From contig OZ005601.1 in assembly GCA_963930655.1 (NCBI GenBank), positions 11,156,001-11,220,000 on the forward strand: a stretch of DNA of 64,000 nt, written 5' to 3'. Shown one piece after another: positions 12,926 through 25,306 of the stretch; positions within the stretch are counted from its first letter, which is position 1, and every line of letters starts with the position of its first letter. The position numbers and the translations under genes are program-made. The notes below the pieces were generated by a model. That model was not told the origin of the DNA. It saw only the letters and a program-made list of their open reading frames with translations, and made no database searches. This stretch comes from Myrica gale (Eukaryota; Streptophyta; Magnoliopsida; Fagales; Myricaceae).

Positions 12926-14437
12926 TCCGAGCCTACATGAATGGGAAGTGTCTGAAACTTCTCTCGTTACCTTAAAAAAAAACATATGGCTTTAGCAATG
13001 TTGAAGCGAAACGATGTCACATACTAGCCAAACATGTTCTACGAATTAAAATTGTGAAGTTTTTCATTAACTTTCGACAAATTTCAATAAAGCTTCAATC
13101 TACCTAAATCTTCACATTACTATCAAATTTTCAGCACATTTGAAGTATTTTTTACAACCGAACATCACTTGGGACTTTGAAGTATAACTCTTATGTCAAT
13201 GAAAATCATCTCTGATTCTCTCATCTTTATCTTTTCCATCTCTTCTAAACAAATTATTATTCATATAATGTGAAAAAAATGGGTTATGCAATAAAGTGTG
13301 ATTTTTTGCATTAAACAAACATTAATCCTTGAATTTTCCCTTTCTCAAAAGAAACTTATTAGAGTTTAAAAAACATCAAATTGATTCAATCAAAATTGCT
13401 TGTCTTCCCAATCGGATATAAAGTCGCTTAAAAAAAAGTACAATTTCATCACAAGTTCGTGGTATTGAAAAGTTGCACATAAGCCTTCGAAGTAAGAAAA
13501 ACAACAAATAGCTCCGTGAAGTCGATATTCCGTCGAAAACGGGACGACATAAGTGATAGGTTCCTATGGTATCAGAACTAAGGTCCTTAGTGCAAGATCT
13601 GACTTTGCACTCCACCCGAATTTCAATTAATATTACATGGGTTGGGCCTATTAATTAAGGAAGAGTCCAGCTCATACGTGAGGAGAAGTGTTATACAATA
13701 TAATACAAAAATAAAAACTGTCACTTCTTATCAGCTTAAGTTTTTAAGATAAGTGGTGGGTTCACAAGTAAAAGATTCATGAGGAAACTAGAGTTGGTGT
13801 TGAAAGTATTATATGTAGACTGGAAATAAAATGAGATTTCGATATACGTAGCATTCCTAAAATTGAATTCTTAAGGTGGGTACCTCTGCTATTAGTTTGT
13901 TATAACAAATTAAGATTCTAAATGGCCAATAAGGATAAAAAGAGATCTCATTAGATAATACATCTAATATTTAGTCTGATGTATAGCACTATATTTATCA
14001 TAGTACCAAAAAAATCACCTCCTACTGTAAGCTAGGATGCCAATAAAACTTCTCAACCAAACAGATTTCTTAACTATCCCTGTCATTACCTTACCTTTTC
14101 TATGGTAAAAAAAGCATATGTTATATTAAAGTCACTTCCAACTCATGCAGTTTTTTTTTTCTTAAACAACTCATGCAGAGTTATTAGAACACGTTATAAC
14201 ATACCCTCTTAGAGATACTATCTACTAGAAAACAACAGTTATGAATACAGTATCTTAACCATTGAATTGAATTTGAGGGATGATAGATAAATAAATTAAG
14301 ACATAATATGAAGAAAATGTTTGTAATATTCTCCAGAGTTGCTCTCGTCACAAGGTTGGTAAAGACAAGATCATGCATATGTTTTCTGTTTCTATGTATT
14401 TGTATTTTGATGCTGGGGCATTATCATGTGTGTTTTC
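12926..14437. other. Intergenic region with possible decayed LTR-retrotransposon remnant
   Basis: No gene is visible. Around 13566 the sequence TGGTATCAGA resembles a tRNA-Met primer-binding site. It is followed by sequence of the kind found beside plant Copia LTRs (ATTACATGGGTTGGGCC near 13633), but no LTR pair can be drawn. Confidence 0.35.
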
Positions 14438-14545
14438 AGCAAAATCCTCGGTATTTGGATTTGATGAAACAGTCATTCGGACATGGGATTATTACTTCAA
14501 TTATTTTGCAGCTGGTTTTAATTCTCGTCCTCTTCTAGATTATCA
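14438..14545 (+). pseudogene. Frameshifted duplicate of the penultimate cyclopropane synthase exon
   Basis: After a TTTTCAG acceptor, this stretch matches the exon at 11751-11856 and ends at the same TATCAG|GTAT donor. It has one extra base near its start, so the frame entering from the acceptor hits TGA, while the rest reads GFDETVIRTWDYYFNYFAAGF in another frame. No other exons of the gene were found beside it. It is probably the remnant of a tandem duplicate gene. Confidence 0.8.
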
Positions 14546-16588
14546 GGTATGTTTATGTACAATGGACCTGCCAGAAAAGAAAAAGAAAAAAAAGATTAAC
14601 CAAATGTAAAATAGTGAGCAGGATCATGGGAGATACACAGATAATCTCATCTTTTAGTTTTTTTTTTCGGCCAATGAAATTATGAGCAAATTGAAAGACT
14701 GATAATAGAACACAAAACGCATTAACTTGATATAACAGAAGCCGAAATTTGACTTAGAAAATCAGAGCAGATCTTTCGTATCACTGAGATAAAACAGGAA
14801 GGATGCATTAAAAAAGAATGTTAACTCATTTTAGATCAACAATTATGGTTGATTTTCAGACACAGAAAGGGGTATAGATTTTATTCTTCTTACGAATGAT
14901 AATCATTAGAATTAGGCACCAGGAATTGTACGCACTAATTGCAAACTATCTGAACCGTTTTTAATTCCCCATCTCCTTCATAGTGTAGAAAACCAGTACT
15001 TCATATAAAGTACAGAGAATAGCGGACAACCTACTTCATAGAATTTCTGCACACATCTCCGAAGTGAACAAATTCAGGATATGTATCCAGACGAGAACAT
15101 CTCACTTAAAAAGAAAAGCCCCACCAAGACATGTCCTCAACCGTCAGCAAAAACAATTACGGGTGTTCATTTCCCACATCAAATGGTTTATATCTTTTGT
15201 GTAAACGATTGACAATCTCCACCAAATACCCCAGTAGCCCAATCAGAAGTGAGAGCCTCCACTAACTCCACTTGAGAATATAAAAACACCATGATCATCT
15301 ATGATTCTAGCCAACAAAACGCAGAATACGAACAAAGGGCTTTATATTCTACTGGACAAAAGCGCACCTTCCTACTATTATTGATACCGCATAATAATAA
15401 TTGGCAAGAATATTTGAAATGATTCAGCCTACTTTAACAGAAACAACTCGCCAACATTTAACGTTGGTCCTCACTTCAATCTACTGTTTTCAGCAAAGAC
15501 ACATTCCCTCACACTCTGAACATCTGGAACTACATATCATGCTATATTCCAAATGGAAAGGCAGCCTAAGCAACGAGGTCACAAGGAATTCACGAGCGAC
15601 GAAGCTAAACCACTTCAGGGATGAGGTCAAAAGGAATTCATGAGACACGGCTAAACCACTTCAGGACGACATACCGTAAGCCGTTCACCTCACAAAGTCA
15701 AACCAGTCCCACCACTCCTGAGTGTAGATTAGAAAGTCGAAATGCCCGGAATCTGCAAAATTTGACACTCTTGGCATGGTCAGGCTGAAGAATGACCTGT
15801 CCCAGGTAAATCTGTCAGCTCAACTGAACAAAGTCCTCATATTCTATTCCATGCTGAACACTCCCCCCTGCCCCCACAACGAAGCTTGGGTTCAGCCAAG
15901 GGTGGACACTTCACTCCACTTTAGACCTCCTGCATCTCTCCTGTACAACACAAGGGCAAATACAGGAGGAAAATGATTATGCCATCGTCAAAGTGTCAAC
16001 TACCACTACGATTATCGCTATCCATTACGAAGTGATCAACCAAGTGGCCATAGCTCCACTGCTACTAGTAAAAGACCTCACTACACATCTCTGTACTCCT
16101 ACTTGTCAGATCGAACCAAGCAAGATATAATCAATTACTATCCACTCAATTCCCTACAGCATCGATTCTTGGTCAACAAAATAAAAGAAAGAACTAGAGG
16201 AATTGAGAAAATGTCAACAACAATATACCCAAATGTAATCAAACCCACATTAATAAGGTCATATAAGCTACCATAGCTTAACACTAGACAGAGGAGGATA
16301 AATTCCAGATAAGCTAGGAGAGAATTATAAACACGCCAAATTTAAGACTACATTCAAAGCAAATAGTAAATAAGAGATGCCTCTAGTATGCCTCAAAATT
16401 ACTACTTATTATAGACTAGCAAAATAGATACTGCAAACTACTGGGAATCAAGCAATCCAACCAGTCCCAAAGCGTATTGACATCCAACTTGCGCCACTGT
16501 CTCTGCTGCTTGGCAAGGAACACAATTCTGACCCTCTCACCATAAGGAAACCAATGTGGGGATCCAGTTGAATCTCTAGCCACCAGAA
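14546..16588. other. Intergenic region and hnRNP 3' flank
   Basis: No gene is supported in this stretch. The short ORFs lack homology I recognise. The part next to 16588 should contain the 3' UTR of the minus-strand hnRNP-like gene. Its exact end cannot be placed. Confidence 0.5.
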
Positions 16589-19557
16589 TTACTGCTGCTG
16601 AGGTCGCGCCTGAGCACTGGAATACGCACCACCATAGGCAACCTGTCCACTATGAGAACCATTCACCTGAGAAGCACCATAATTTCCAGAAGTTTGTGAT
16701 TGTTCAGATCTCCATGCTGCATTTCCATACCCTGAACTTCCATTTGCATCACCATAGCCACTTCCCATGTAGCCACCACCAGTCTCTGGTAAGTCTCCAC
16801 CTCCTGGACCACCAGCATTGTTATTTGGCACACTCCCAGAGCGCCCTCCAACGGCACCATACCCACCAGGATTCCCATAAGACCCATCACTTCCACCATA
16901 ACGACCATAGCCATAACCTTGATTCCCATATCCCGCTGCTCCACTGGGTGACTGACCTGTAGGTACTGAGCCTGGGCCACCACTCGTAGCACCAGTGCTG
17001 CCACCTGAACCACTCCAAGCAGTAGTATTCCCATATCCAATGGCACCATATGCAGAGGGGGTCTGAGCACTCCATGAACTTCTAGGAGCACCAGGTGGAC
17101 CACTTCCAAAACCAGCATTAGGAACATTGGGGTTCCCATAAGCCGCACCAGCAGGTCCACCATACCCTGTATTGGCACCACCATAACCACCATAACCAGC
17201 ATAACCAATACCATTATTGGCAGGAGCATACCCATAGCCAGGTGCACTATACCCAGAGGAACCATAAGGAGCAAAAGTACCTCCAGTACTTTGTGGCTGC
17301 ATGTACCTATTGGAATCCATTCGAGCATCATAGGCATTCGGATTTCCACCAGATGCCGCATAGCTCTGATAACCACTACCAAGTCCTCCACCACCACCAC
17401 CTGCACCACCCCCCATGGTACGGCTACCCCCGCCAGGATTTGCATCTTTAGGAAGAGCCCGCTTTACTTCCACCTGCTTACCATTCAAATCATGAAAGTT
17501 TTTGTGTAGAACTCTATCAACAGCTTCTTCAGTGTCAAAGGTGATAAACCCAAATCCCCGAGGTCGTCCAGTATTCTGGTCATACATTACTACTACATCA
17601 GTAACATGGCCATAAGCCTCAAAATACTGACGGAATCCTTCTTCGCTCAAAGTGGCAGGCAATCCCCCAACAAATATCTTCTTGGTTCTGAAAGTTCCAC
17701 CACCCCCGGAGTTTCTGGAAAGATTAGTATTTCCAGCTTTGGTTGAAGTTTGCTGCTCCTCTCTTGATAAGGCCCTCTTAGCCTCAACCTGCAGAAACAT
17801 AAAATTAGAACAAAGTACAAAGGTTCATTTACAACCAGAAGGACCACGGTTCTACTATATTGTAGTACCGAAGGAAATAAACAGCCCAAACAGACAAACT
17901 CAAAAATCAAACTAGTTGTGACAATACAAGCCTGCATTCAAAGCATATGCATTAAACTAGGTTCTTTGTTGATAACAAAAATATATGAAAATTTCAAATA
18001 TTTTTTTGTCTTTTAGAATGGAACAAGAAATCATATGTGAAAGAGAATAAAAATGTTCATATATCAACTCAATAGCCATGACCTTGCACAAATATATGTG
18101 AATGGGATTCTCAGAGCCTCAATCATTTTGACAGGATGTATCAAGGGTTTACACTGCCATTACATGGTAAATACATCTTGCACTACAACGCAAACTAAAA
18201 AAAATCCGAGATTGATATTCTGCATAAATGTCCGCCAAACATGCAGCCATGGAGCTGCAAAGCACACCTCTTTGATCATCGAAGACAACACTTCTACTAC
18301 CTAGACTGTAGAGCGTACTCCCGAAAAGATTAGCAAACCTCCATCAACAAGCCCGAAAGAAAAAGAAAAATATTATACGATGAGAGTTCAGTATCACGTA
18401 ATGACACTGTTATCAAGAAATTGTAGCCATCAACCCCAACCAAAGATAACGAAGCAAACAAAAAGATAGCAAACCGAAGCCAAAGGTCGAATTAAGTCCA
18501 AACATATGAAAATTAAATGAAATCTGTTGAAACTTATCATAAAAAACCCAGCAAGCACAATAAAACACGAAATGCATACCTAGACATCAGAATTTGTTAT
18601 TAAGAATTAAAACCCAGAAATCATTAAACTCGCACCAACAGTAGTGACTAAAACCAAATCGAGCAGCTACATTGCCCATCAAAACACAATTGAAAAGGTA
18701 AACTCAAACAAAAAACCCCATGAACACCAAACATAGAAGCAGCAACACAAACGAAAGAAGGAACCGTTATTTGCCCAAAAACAAAACTAATGACGAACTT
18801 ACACCAAAAGAAACCATAGTTGTACTAAAAAAAACAGCACCGAACACAGCTAAACTCAGAAACAACTTTAATCCCATCAAAATCAAACTCGGAACAAATA
18901 CACCCAGGGAATTAAGCTCAGAACCAACAAAACCTAAGCTCAGAACCAACAAAACCCCAGGAACAACGGCAATAGAAGCGTAGACGGTAACCAATCAACT
19001 AAGCGAAGACGTATAAAAACGTCACAATGACACAAACCCAGGAACCTAAAAATTCACAGAGAACAAGAACAAAAACAAGCATGAGTAGCAGCAAAAATTA
19101 CAAACAACCACAATTTCCCGACAAGAATAGAAAAGCTCCCAAAACCCAAAGTCTCAGAAATTAAGAAAACCCAGAAGCTCAAAGACTTACACAATAAGAA
19201 GAGGAACACAAGTCCGCAGCAGCGGAAATTTAACTATAAGAAGATACATATATCAGAAACGAACAAAAGCCACCAACCAAACAACAAAAGAAGATCAAAT
19301 AATGCAACAATCTGAGAGTTCCCTTTCTCTCTCACCGTTCTGCCATCAATGGTGTGGCTGTCCTGGAGAACCCTATCGAGAATGGAAGGATCTGCAAAGA
19401 CCACGAACCCAAACCCCCTGGGCCTCCCAGTCGTCTTGTCCCTCATCACCACAGTCTGCAACACGTCTCCATAATTCTCGAAGTACTCCTTCAGCCTCTC
19501 CTCCGTGGTCTCCCACGAAGTCCCACCTATAAATAACTTCCCCTGATCCGAATCCAT
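16589..19557 (-). CDS. hnRNP-like RNA-binding protein with two RRMs and a Gly/Tyr-rich tail
   Basis: There are two exons on the minus strand: 19557-19336 (74 codons) and 17788-16589 (399 codons plus stop), giving 473 residues. The intron (17789-19335) has a GTGAGA donor and a CTGCAG acceptor in phase 0. RRM1 covers about residues 6-80, with RNP2 LFIGGT and RNP1 RGFGFVVF, and is split by the intron. RRM2 covers about 111-187, with KIFVGGL and RGFGFITF. From about residue 190 the protein is rich in Gly, Tyr, Ser and Asn with GYGG-type repeats, a low-complexity tail typical of plant hnRNP A/B-like proteins. The family binds RNA in the nucleus and acts in splicing and mRNA fate. The gene looks intact. 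The long antisense and shifted ORFs over the tail are composition shadows. Confidence 0.95.
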
Positions 19558-21307
19558 AGCTCTCTACCTTCCTCAATTCCTCTTAACCCGTGAAATTATG
19601 AGCTGGGAGCTTTACGTCCGATGTGTTTGGGTAGGGGATTCGGAAGAAAGGGTTTGGGGCCGTCTCAGTGGGTTGAGAAAGAAGGGGAGGGAGATAGAGA
19701 GGGATGAGGATTTTTATGGTCAAGTTCGAGAGGAGTATCAAGCATGTGCTTGTGGGTAGAAGGGATTCGTTTGGACGGCAAGGATTCGTTTGGATATCAT
19801 ATGGGTAGCCGAGGCCTTCGTTGGATGTGGAACTCTCTGTTTACGCGGGGGATTCCGATCCCTGGCTATTCATCACGTGATGCGCACGTGGACTGGTCGA
19901 AGTCTCCTAGGGTGTTTCCCAATCCACAAATATAGTTCAGCTTTTATTCTTTTTAAATCAATCTTAAAAATTCAGTTCAAGTCTAATATTGAGTTATGTT
20001 CGTTTTGAGTAAAAATGTACAATTTTAGAGAAGTTGTGAATTTTTATGTTGAATAGTATTTTATTGGTATTTGTATAAAGTAGAGAGAGAAATAATTTGA
20101 TGTAATTGTTTAATAAAAAAAAGTATTGGAAATATGTTAAAAAGTATGGAGAGATAAAATTTATGTTGAATAAAAAATTAAAAAATTGTTAGAGATTGTG
20201 TAAAATGTATTGGTGTTTGTGTTTGAATTCCAAATATATCCGGTTGTAGATTTGTGAATATACTTAGAATCCTGAAAAAATGTGAAAACGAACATATCCC
20301 TTTTAAAGTCTTCTAAATTTTTTTATATATTATAAAACTTAACTAATTGTAAAATCAAACATAGGATTCATAACTAACCATGTCGAATAGTTTACCATAC
20401 ACCCATTTGTTAATTTCAAATAAACATGAAATTTCTTTTTTGGGCGGAGAATTTACTTCTTTCACATTTATTTGGAATTAATAAATGCACTCGGTATTAT
20501 TTGGTTTGTAAGAGTTAGTGAAAAAATAAAGAAAGAGATAATTTAAATGAATTTTTTATATTTATTATAATAAAAAGTGATGATTCAAGCAGCACAAGAC
20601 GCGAACACACTCTTTGCTGCTCAAGAAGCTTCCTTTCTTTAGAAGAATTCCTTCATCTTTGAAGATTACAATTTGCAACTCCCTTTTAGATCCTTAGATT
20701 GAATATACCATTTTCAACCTGAAATTGTTGATTAAAGCTCATCCAGGCTGGTCTTTCGTTCATATAAAAAGATACGGTAATAATATAGCTCACAATTTAG
20801 TTCAATGAACAGCTCGTTTTGACTTGGAGAGCAAAATTCCTACTGAATGTATTCCTCTTAAACTTTTGTCATCTGATAACTTAAGGTTTCCACATTGAGG
20901 TAATCTATTAATAAATCGTTTCCTTGTTTATTAAAAAAAAACAAAAGATCTAGAGAACGACGTAGGAAATGACTCTCTTTTCTCTCTTTGTTTTTTTTTC
21001 CTAAGCAAATAGTAATATATTTTTTATTTCCGAATTGTTCTTAATTAACCAAAGATCAGAGAGAAAGGAAAACGGTACAAAACTTGATGATTGAATTTTG
21101 AAGTGAACTGAAATCGATAGTGCTTATCTTCTAGAGAAAGATAAATATTTGTGGGTCCACGGGGCTTGGCCTTTCATGGCCTCCCAACATTTTCCTCTGA
21201 ATGCTGTAATTTTGTTGGGTGTCTTTTGGGACTGCGGCAGCGTGCTACAGCTCACGAGGGGGAGGAGTTTCGATTTGGAATGGTGTTCAAAGTTTCGATG
21301 GTGAGTG
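19558..21307. other. hnRNP promoter/5' UTR side and intergenic repeats
   Basis: The first few hundred bases above 19558 should hold the hnRNP 5' UTR and promoter. A GGGCATGTTTG-type MITE lies at about 19992-20300. A partial AT-rich MITE relative lies near 20490-20590. No gene is visible. Confidence 0.5.
19992..20300. repeat. MITE of the GGGCATGTTTG family
   Basis: The left end (ATGTTCGTTTTGAG) and the reverse complement of the right end (GGGATATGTTCGTTTTCAC) form inverted repeats around an AT-rich core. The terminal motif is that of the copy at 46974-47197. Target duplications are unclear. Confidence 0.5.
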
Positions 21308-21476
21308 TATTAGTTTCACTGTTATATTAGTTAGCTCACTGTTATGATGGTTAGCTCAGTTAGTTATTTAGTTAACAAAGTGACGAGCTCATTTTACTTA
21401 TATATAAGTTCTTCTCTGTATTCAATCTAGATTTACATATTTCAATATACAAGATTTCATTTCTTCAAATCCAATA
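21308..21476 (+). repeat. Copia 5' LTR
   Basis: This is the left LTR of the element, about 169 bp, which is short for Copia. It pairs with 23932-24097 with only scattered differences and small indels. It contains a TATATA stretch near 21408 that could serve as its TATA box. Confidence 0.85.
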
Positions 21477-21546
21477 TGGTATGCTTCTGCACTTCTAACC
21501 ACCTCTTCTCTCCACACTCCATTTCGTCTCTTTCCTCCAACAGATC

Positions 21547-22632
21547 ATGCCTACCTCTGTTTCAGGCCACCCTCTTTCTTCCGCTCCACCCCAATCTCAT
21601 GTACAAATTCAATCTCCTGAATGACTTCCTTTTCCTCCACATCGATCCTCCTTCAATTCTTCTATGGATGATAATCCATCCAATCTTCTCTTTCTTCACT
21701 ATGCTGAAAATCCTGGTGTCATCCTTGTCTCACATCTCATCCTTGGTGCTCAGAATTTTTCCACATGACATCGATCGATGAGCGTGACTCTCACAATCAA
21801 GAACAAATTCAAATTTGTTAATGGTATCATTCCTAAACCTGCTCCAGACAGTCCTTCCTTTTATGCTTGGGATCGGTGTAATATGATGGTCACCTCTTGG
21901 CTTTTCAATTCTGTCTCCAAAGACATTGCTTCTTCTATTTTGTATGTTGATTATGCACAACATATCTGGAATGCTTTGCGAGAACGTTTCACTCAGTCCA
22001 ATAGTCCAAGACTATTTCATAGTCGTACGAATTTCATCACTTTAGTACAAGACAACACCTCTGTTACTACATACTTCACCAAACTAAAAATCTTTTGGGA
22101 TGAACTTCAAAAATTTTGTCTTATTGATCCCTGTGTATGTGGATCTGAATGCAAGGCTATGAAGTCCATACATGCTGCTCAAGAGAGAGAGTTTATCCTT
22201 CAATTTCTCATGGGTTTGGATGAGAAATTCTCCCATGTTCGTGGTCAAATTCCGTTGACTGACCCCTTTCCTCCTATTAACAAGGTTTTTTCCTTGATAG
22301 TTCAAGTAGAAGAGCAGCTTGGTACCAAGTCAATTATGATTGACTATGTTGTCATGGCTCTCAAATGTGAACATGTTCATAGTACTGGAGGACATACAAC
22401 AGTCAAACCTATCTGCACCCATTGCGGTAAATCTAGACATACAATAGAGAAGTTTTATAGACTTCATGGTTTTCCTCCTGACTTCAAGTTCACTAAGGGT
22501 CGACCTATTGCTACTCACAATGCAGCTCAGGATCAAGAGGATCAGTCCCTATCCGAGTTTTCTAAGCTTCAAGAGCAGTGTCATCTCTTCTTGACCCTGT
22601 TACTCATCATATTCTTATATCTCGACATGTGA
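21547..22632 (+). pseudogene. Copia gag-like gene (UBN2-type) with zinc knuckle, broken
   Basis: The frame starts at ATG 21547 but has an in-frame TGA near 21619 and another near 21767, so only 21778-22632 is open. The open part has gag features: WLFNSVSKDIASSILYVDYA, then a block around YFTKLKIFWDEL, and a CCHC-like knuckle (CTHCGKSRHTIEKF, His then Phe/Tyr instead of the final Cys). After the knuckle the frame joins directly to sequence normally found beyond the integrase, which marks the internal deletion. Confidence 0.75.
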
Positions 22633-22673
22633 TTTTTTATGAAACCATCTTTCCCTTAAATAAAAATTCTCCT

Positions 22674-22981
22674 ACTACGAGTTCGGGCTGTCCAAAAAAT
22701 CGGCCGGACCGGCTAACCCGGACCGAAACTGGTATACTCTGGTCCGGTTCCGGGTTACCCATATGGAAAATCGGAACTAGACCGGAGTATACCACTCCAA
22801 ACCTGCCCAAACCGGTAACCAGCCCAAAATGACATGGCCCAAAATCGGCCCAAAATGGCATGGCCCAAACCGGACCGATAGAATGATCGGTCAGATCCAG
22901 TATACACACTTCACAAAATGGCCGGTTTGGCCGGCCAGACCGGATCAAACCGGACCGGCCAATGGACAACACTACTACCAG
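22674..22981. mobile_element. hAT-like MITE nested in the Copia element
   Basis: The insert (22682-22973, about 292 bp) interrupts a Copia reading frame that reads through cleanly on either side. It is flanked by ACTACGAG and ACTACCAG, a 7/8 match. Its ends are inverted (GGGCTGTCCA against GTTGTCCA) and it is packed with CCGGACCGG and CCGGTTT motifs, like the subterminal repeats of the hAT at 32864. Confidence 0.65.
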
Positions 22982-23924
22982 CATTACTTCTCATTCTTTT
23001 TTGCAGAATTTTGTCATTCTTATTGTTGTTGATCCCCTCATTAATAATCACACATATACGTCATCTGATGATTCATCCCCCGATATATCTAATACTCATC
23101 CTTCACCAGATATAACTACTGATAATCATATGTGTACACCACCAAATATTTCCACTGATCAACCCTCTCAAAACACATCAACATATCCTATCATCCCTCA
23201 TTCATCAGACTTTACCCTACATCTTAACAAATCAGATGGCAAACTCCTTGAAGATCCAAGCTCTTACAAAAGGTTGATAGGCAGATTGTTATACTTAACA
23301 ATCACCCGACCTGAGATTTGTTTTGTTGTAAATACACTAAGTCATTTTTTATCTCAACCACGACAACCTCATCATCTTGCAGCTCTCAAAGTTCTAAAAT
23401 ATCTTTAGAGTTCACCATGCCAAGGGATTTTTTTATCCAGCTCCTCTTTTGTCCAATTAAAAGCCTTTTGTGATGTTGACTGAGGACCTTGTCCAAACAC
23501 CCACAGATCAGTCACCGGCTTTACTATTTTTTAGGAGACTCCTTGATTTCATGGAAATCAAAGAAACAAGTCACTGTCAGTAGATCTTCTGCTGAGGCAG
23601 AATAGCGATCCATGACAATTTTTCAAATGGTTGCTGACTCTCATACATGATTTTCAGATTTTCCATGACCAGCCGACTCTTCTCTTTTGTGACAGCAAAG
23701 CCGCATTACACATTGCAGCCAATCCCGTATTTCACGAACGAACCAAGCACATAGAGATCGACTACCATCTGGTTCGTGACATGGTCCAACACAAGTTGAT
23801 CAAGACCTTTCATGTTACCTCTAACCATCAATTAGCTGATTTGTTGACAAAACCTCTGTCCCATGACATGTTTCATTGTTTGGTCACCAAGCTTGGTCTG
23901 TTAAACATCCACAGTCCAGCTTGA
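22982..23924 (+). pseudogene. Copia polyprotein remnant ending in RNase H
   Basis: The open stretch to 23408 contains the end of the reverse transcriptase region (SYKRLIGRLLYLTITRPEI). After a stop and frame breaks, 23631-23924 encodes the RNase H end, with [20 protein letters not shown] and LADLLTKPL. Most of the reverse transcriptase is absent. Confidence 0.78.
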
Positions 23925-23931
23925 GGGGGGC

Positions 23932-24097
23932 TATTAGTTACACTGTTATATTAGTTAGCTCACTATTATAATGGTTAGCTTAGTTAGTTATTTAGTTAAC
24001 AGAGTTACGAGCTCATTTTATTTGTATATAAGTTCTCTGTATTCAATTTAGATTTACTCATTTCAATATACAAGATTCCATTTCTTTAAATCCAATA
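23932..24097 (+). repeat. Copia 3' LTR
   Basis: This copy of the 21308-21476 LTR follows the polypurine tract TTGAGGGGGG directly, which fixes its left edge and the plus orientation of the element. Confidence 0.85.
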
Positions 24098-25306
24098 GTG
24101 ATTGTCAAAATTTTGAGTCTGATTAAAAGTTATAAAATAATCTTTCAATCTTTGTTAATTTTTTTAATTATAATATTCATTTAAAAAAAATCTCTTCAAT
24201 TTTTTATAAACTTTCATAAAACTACTTTACCAGCAAAAAAAAAACCATATAAACAAAGTTTCTCCACAATCCCTCGTTTAGCCAAAGTTTTCTCCTTCGA
24301 TCACATTTCTAGACCCCTTACTGCTTAAAAAAAGCATTTCGACTCCTCGCTTTTGAAACTGAAGATACCTGGCTTTGGAATTTACTCGGTTCTTGGCAAC
24401 TTCTGATAACTCGTAGAATTATTCGAGATTAGGGGGCCTCTAGCCTGGCGTGCTCGAGTCCAATCCACTTGGTGAGTTGGTACTTGTATAGTGCATCAGG
24501 AAGAAGAATCATTAAGAAAATCAACACAGCTTGTTGATTTCCTTGAGCAAATTGTGCTTCTTCGAGATGGTGGTGGCCGATGGGTGAGACCCACTTTGGA
24601 CAATGCTGAGCTGACTCCTCGTTAATTGGCAACCATAACCAATGGGGCATCAAACGCCAACATGAATGAGCCGGACGCTGGATATTTTTCTGCTCAATTT
24701 GAGAGAGCACAAATTTATATCTTGTTTTAATGAGGAAAAAAAATAAAAGAGAAGAAAAAATTTTGGTCCATCGTTTTGTTTTTTCGGCCAGCAGTACAAA
24801 CATACCGTTGAGTTGCATTAAAAAATTTTCCTGCTGGACCACTGATGAAAGGTCCTGTCTCCAACCAGTGAATTGTGAATTGAGTAGGCCCACTGGACAG
24901 CTCGTTTAGTGCATCAGATAACCATGGCCGATTTTCTCAACAGCTGCCCTTTCAGTTGCAGAAATTCCCACAAGCCGAAAAGCAACAAAAGAAAATACAA
25001 TAAAGGGCAAAAGTGTTGGACCCGCATTTTTGCGGCCATGGAGATCTCGGACAAACCTGATTGAATGTATCACTTCTCCTTTTATAATAAGCTCGTGTAC
25101 CCACCACATCCGTCATCATTAAAGTCCAACGTTACCATTTTTCAAACCCGCTGGAGCCAAGTAGATTTTAAATATCATTCACCCTCTCCCTGTCTCTGTC
25201 TCTTCCTCACTCTGTCTCTGCCTGCAGTAGAGACACTCGAACCATGAAGGCCCTCTGAACAACATTCTTCCGTCCTTACTCTTTCTGATCTTAGCGGAGA
25301 GGTGTG
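24098..25306. other. Intergenic region and promoter/5' UTR of the MGCF gene
   Basis: No gene is recognised. A pyrimidine-rich tract (TCTCTGTCTC type) at about 25180-25220 just upstream of the ATG at 25307 looks like a plant 5' UTR. The exact transcription start cannot be read. Confidence 0.45.

Larger units (their letters stand above)
21308..24097 (+). mobile_element. Internally deleted Ty1/Copia LTR retrotransposon
   Basis: Near-identical LTRs lie at 21308-21476 (169 bp) and 23932-24097 (166 bp), both running TATTAG to CCAATA. AGTG precedes the left LTR and is found at the right edge, a possible short target duplication. A polypurine tract (GAGGGGGG) lies just before the right LTR. The inside holds a gag with zinc knuckle, a remnant of the region after integrase, and an RNase H end. 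Protease, integrase core and most of the reverse transcriptase are missing. The primer-binding site is poor: only TGGTAT matches. The element is dead for autonomous movement. Confidence 0.88.

Noticed and set aside
16663..17451. Long antisense and shifted ORFs over the hnRNP tail
   Set aside because: They are composition shadows of the Gly/Tyr-rich coding sequence, with no homology and biased repeats.
21477..21495. Good tRNA-Met primer-binding site after the Copia 5' LTR
   Set aside because: Only TGGTAT matches; the following bases differ, so the site is decayed or another tRNA is used.
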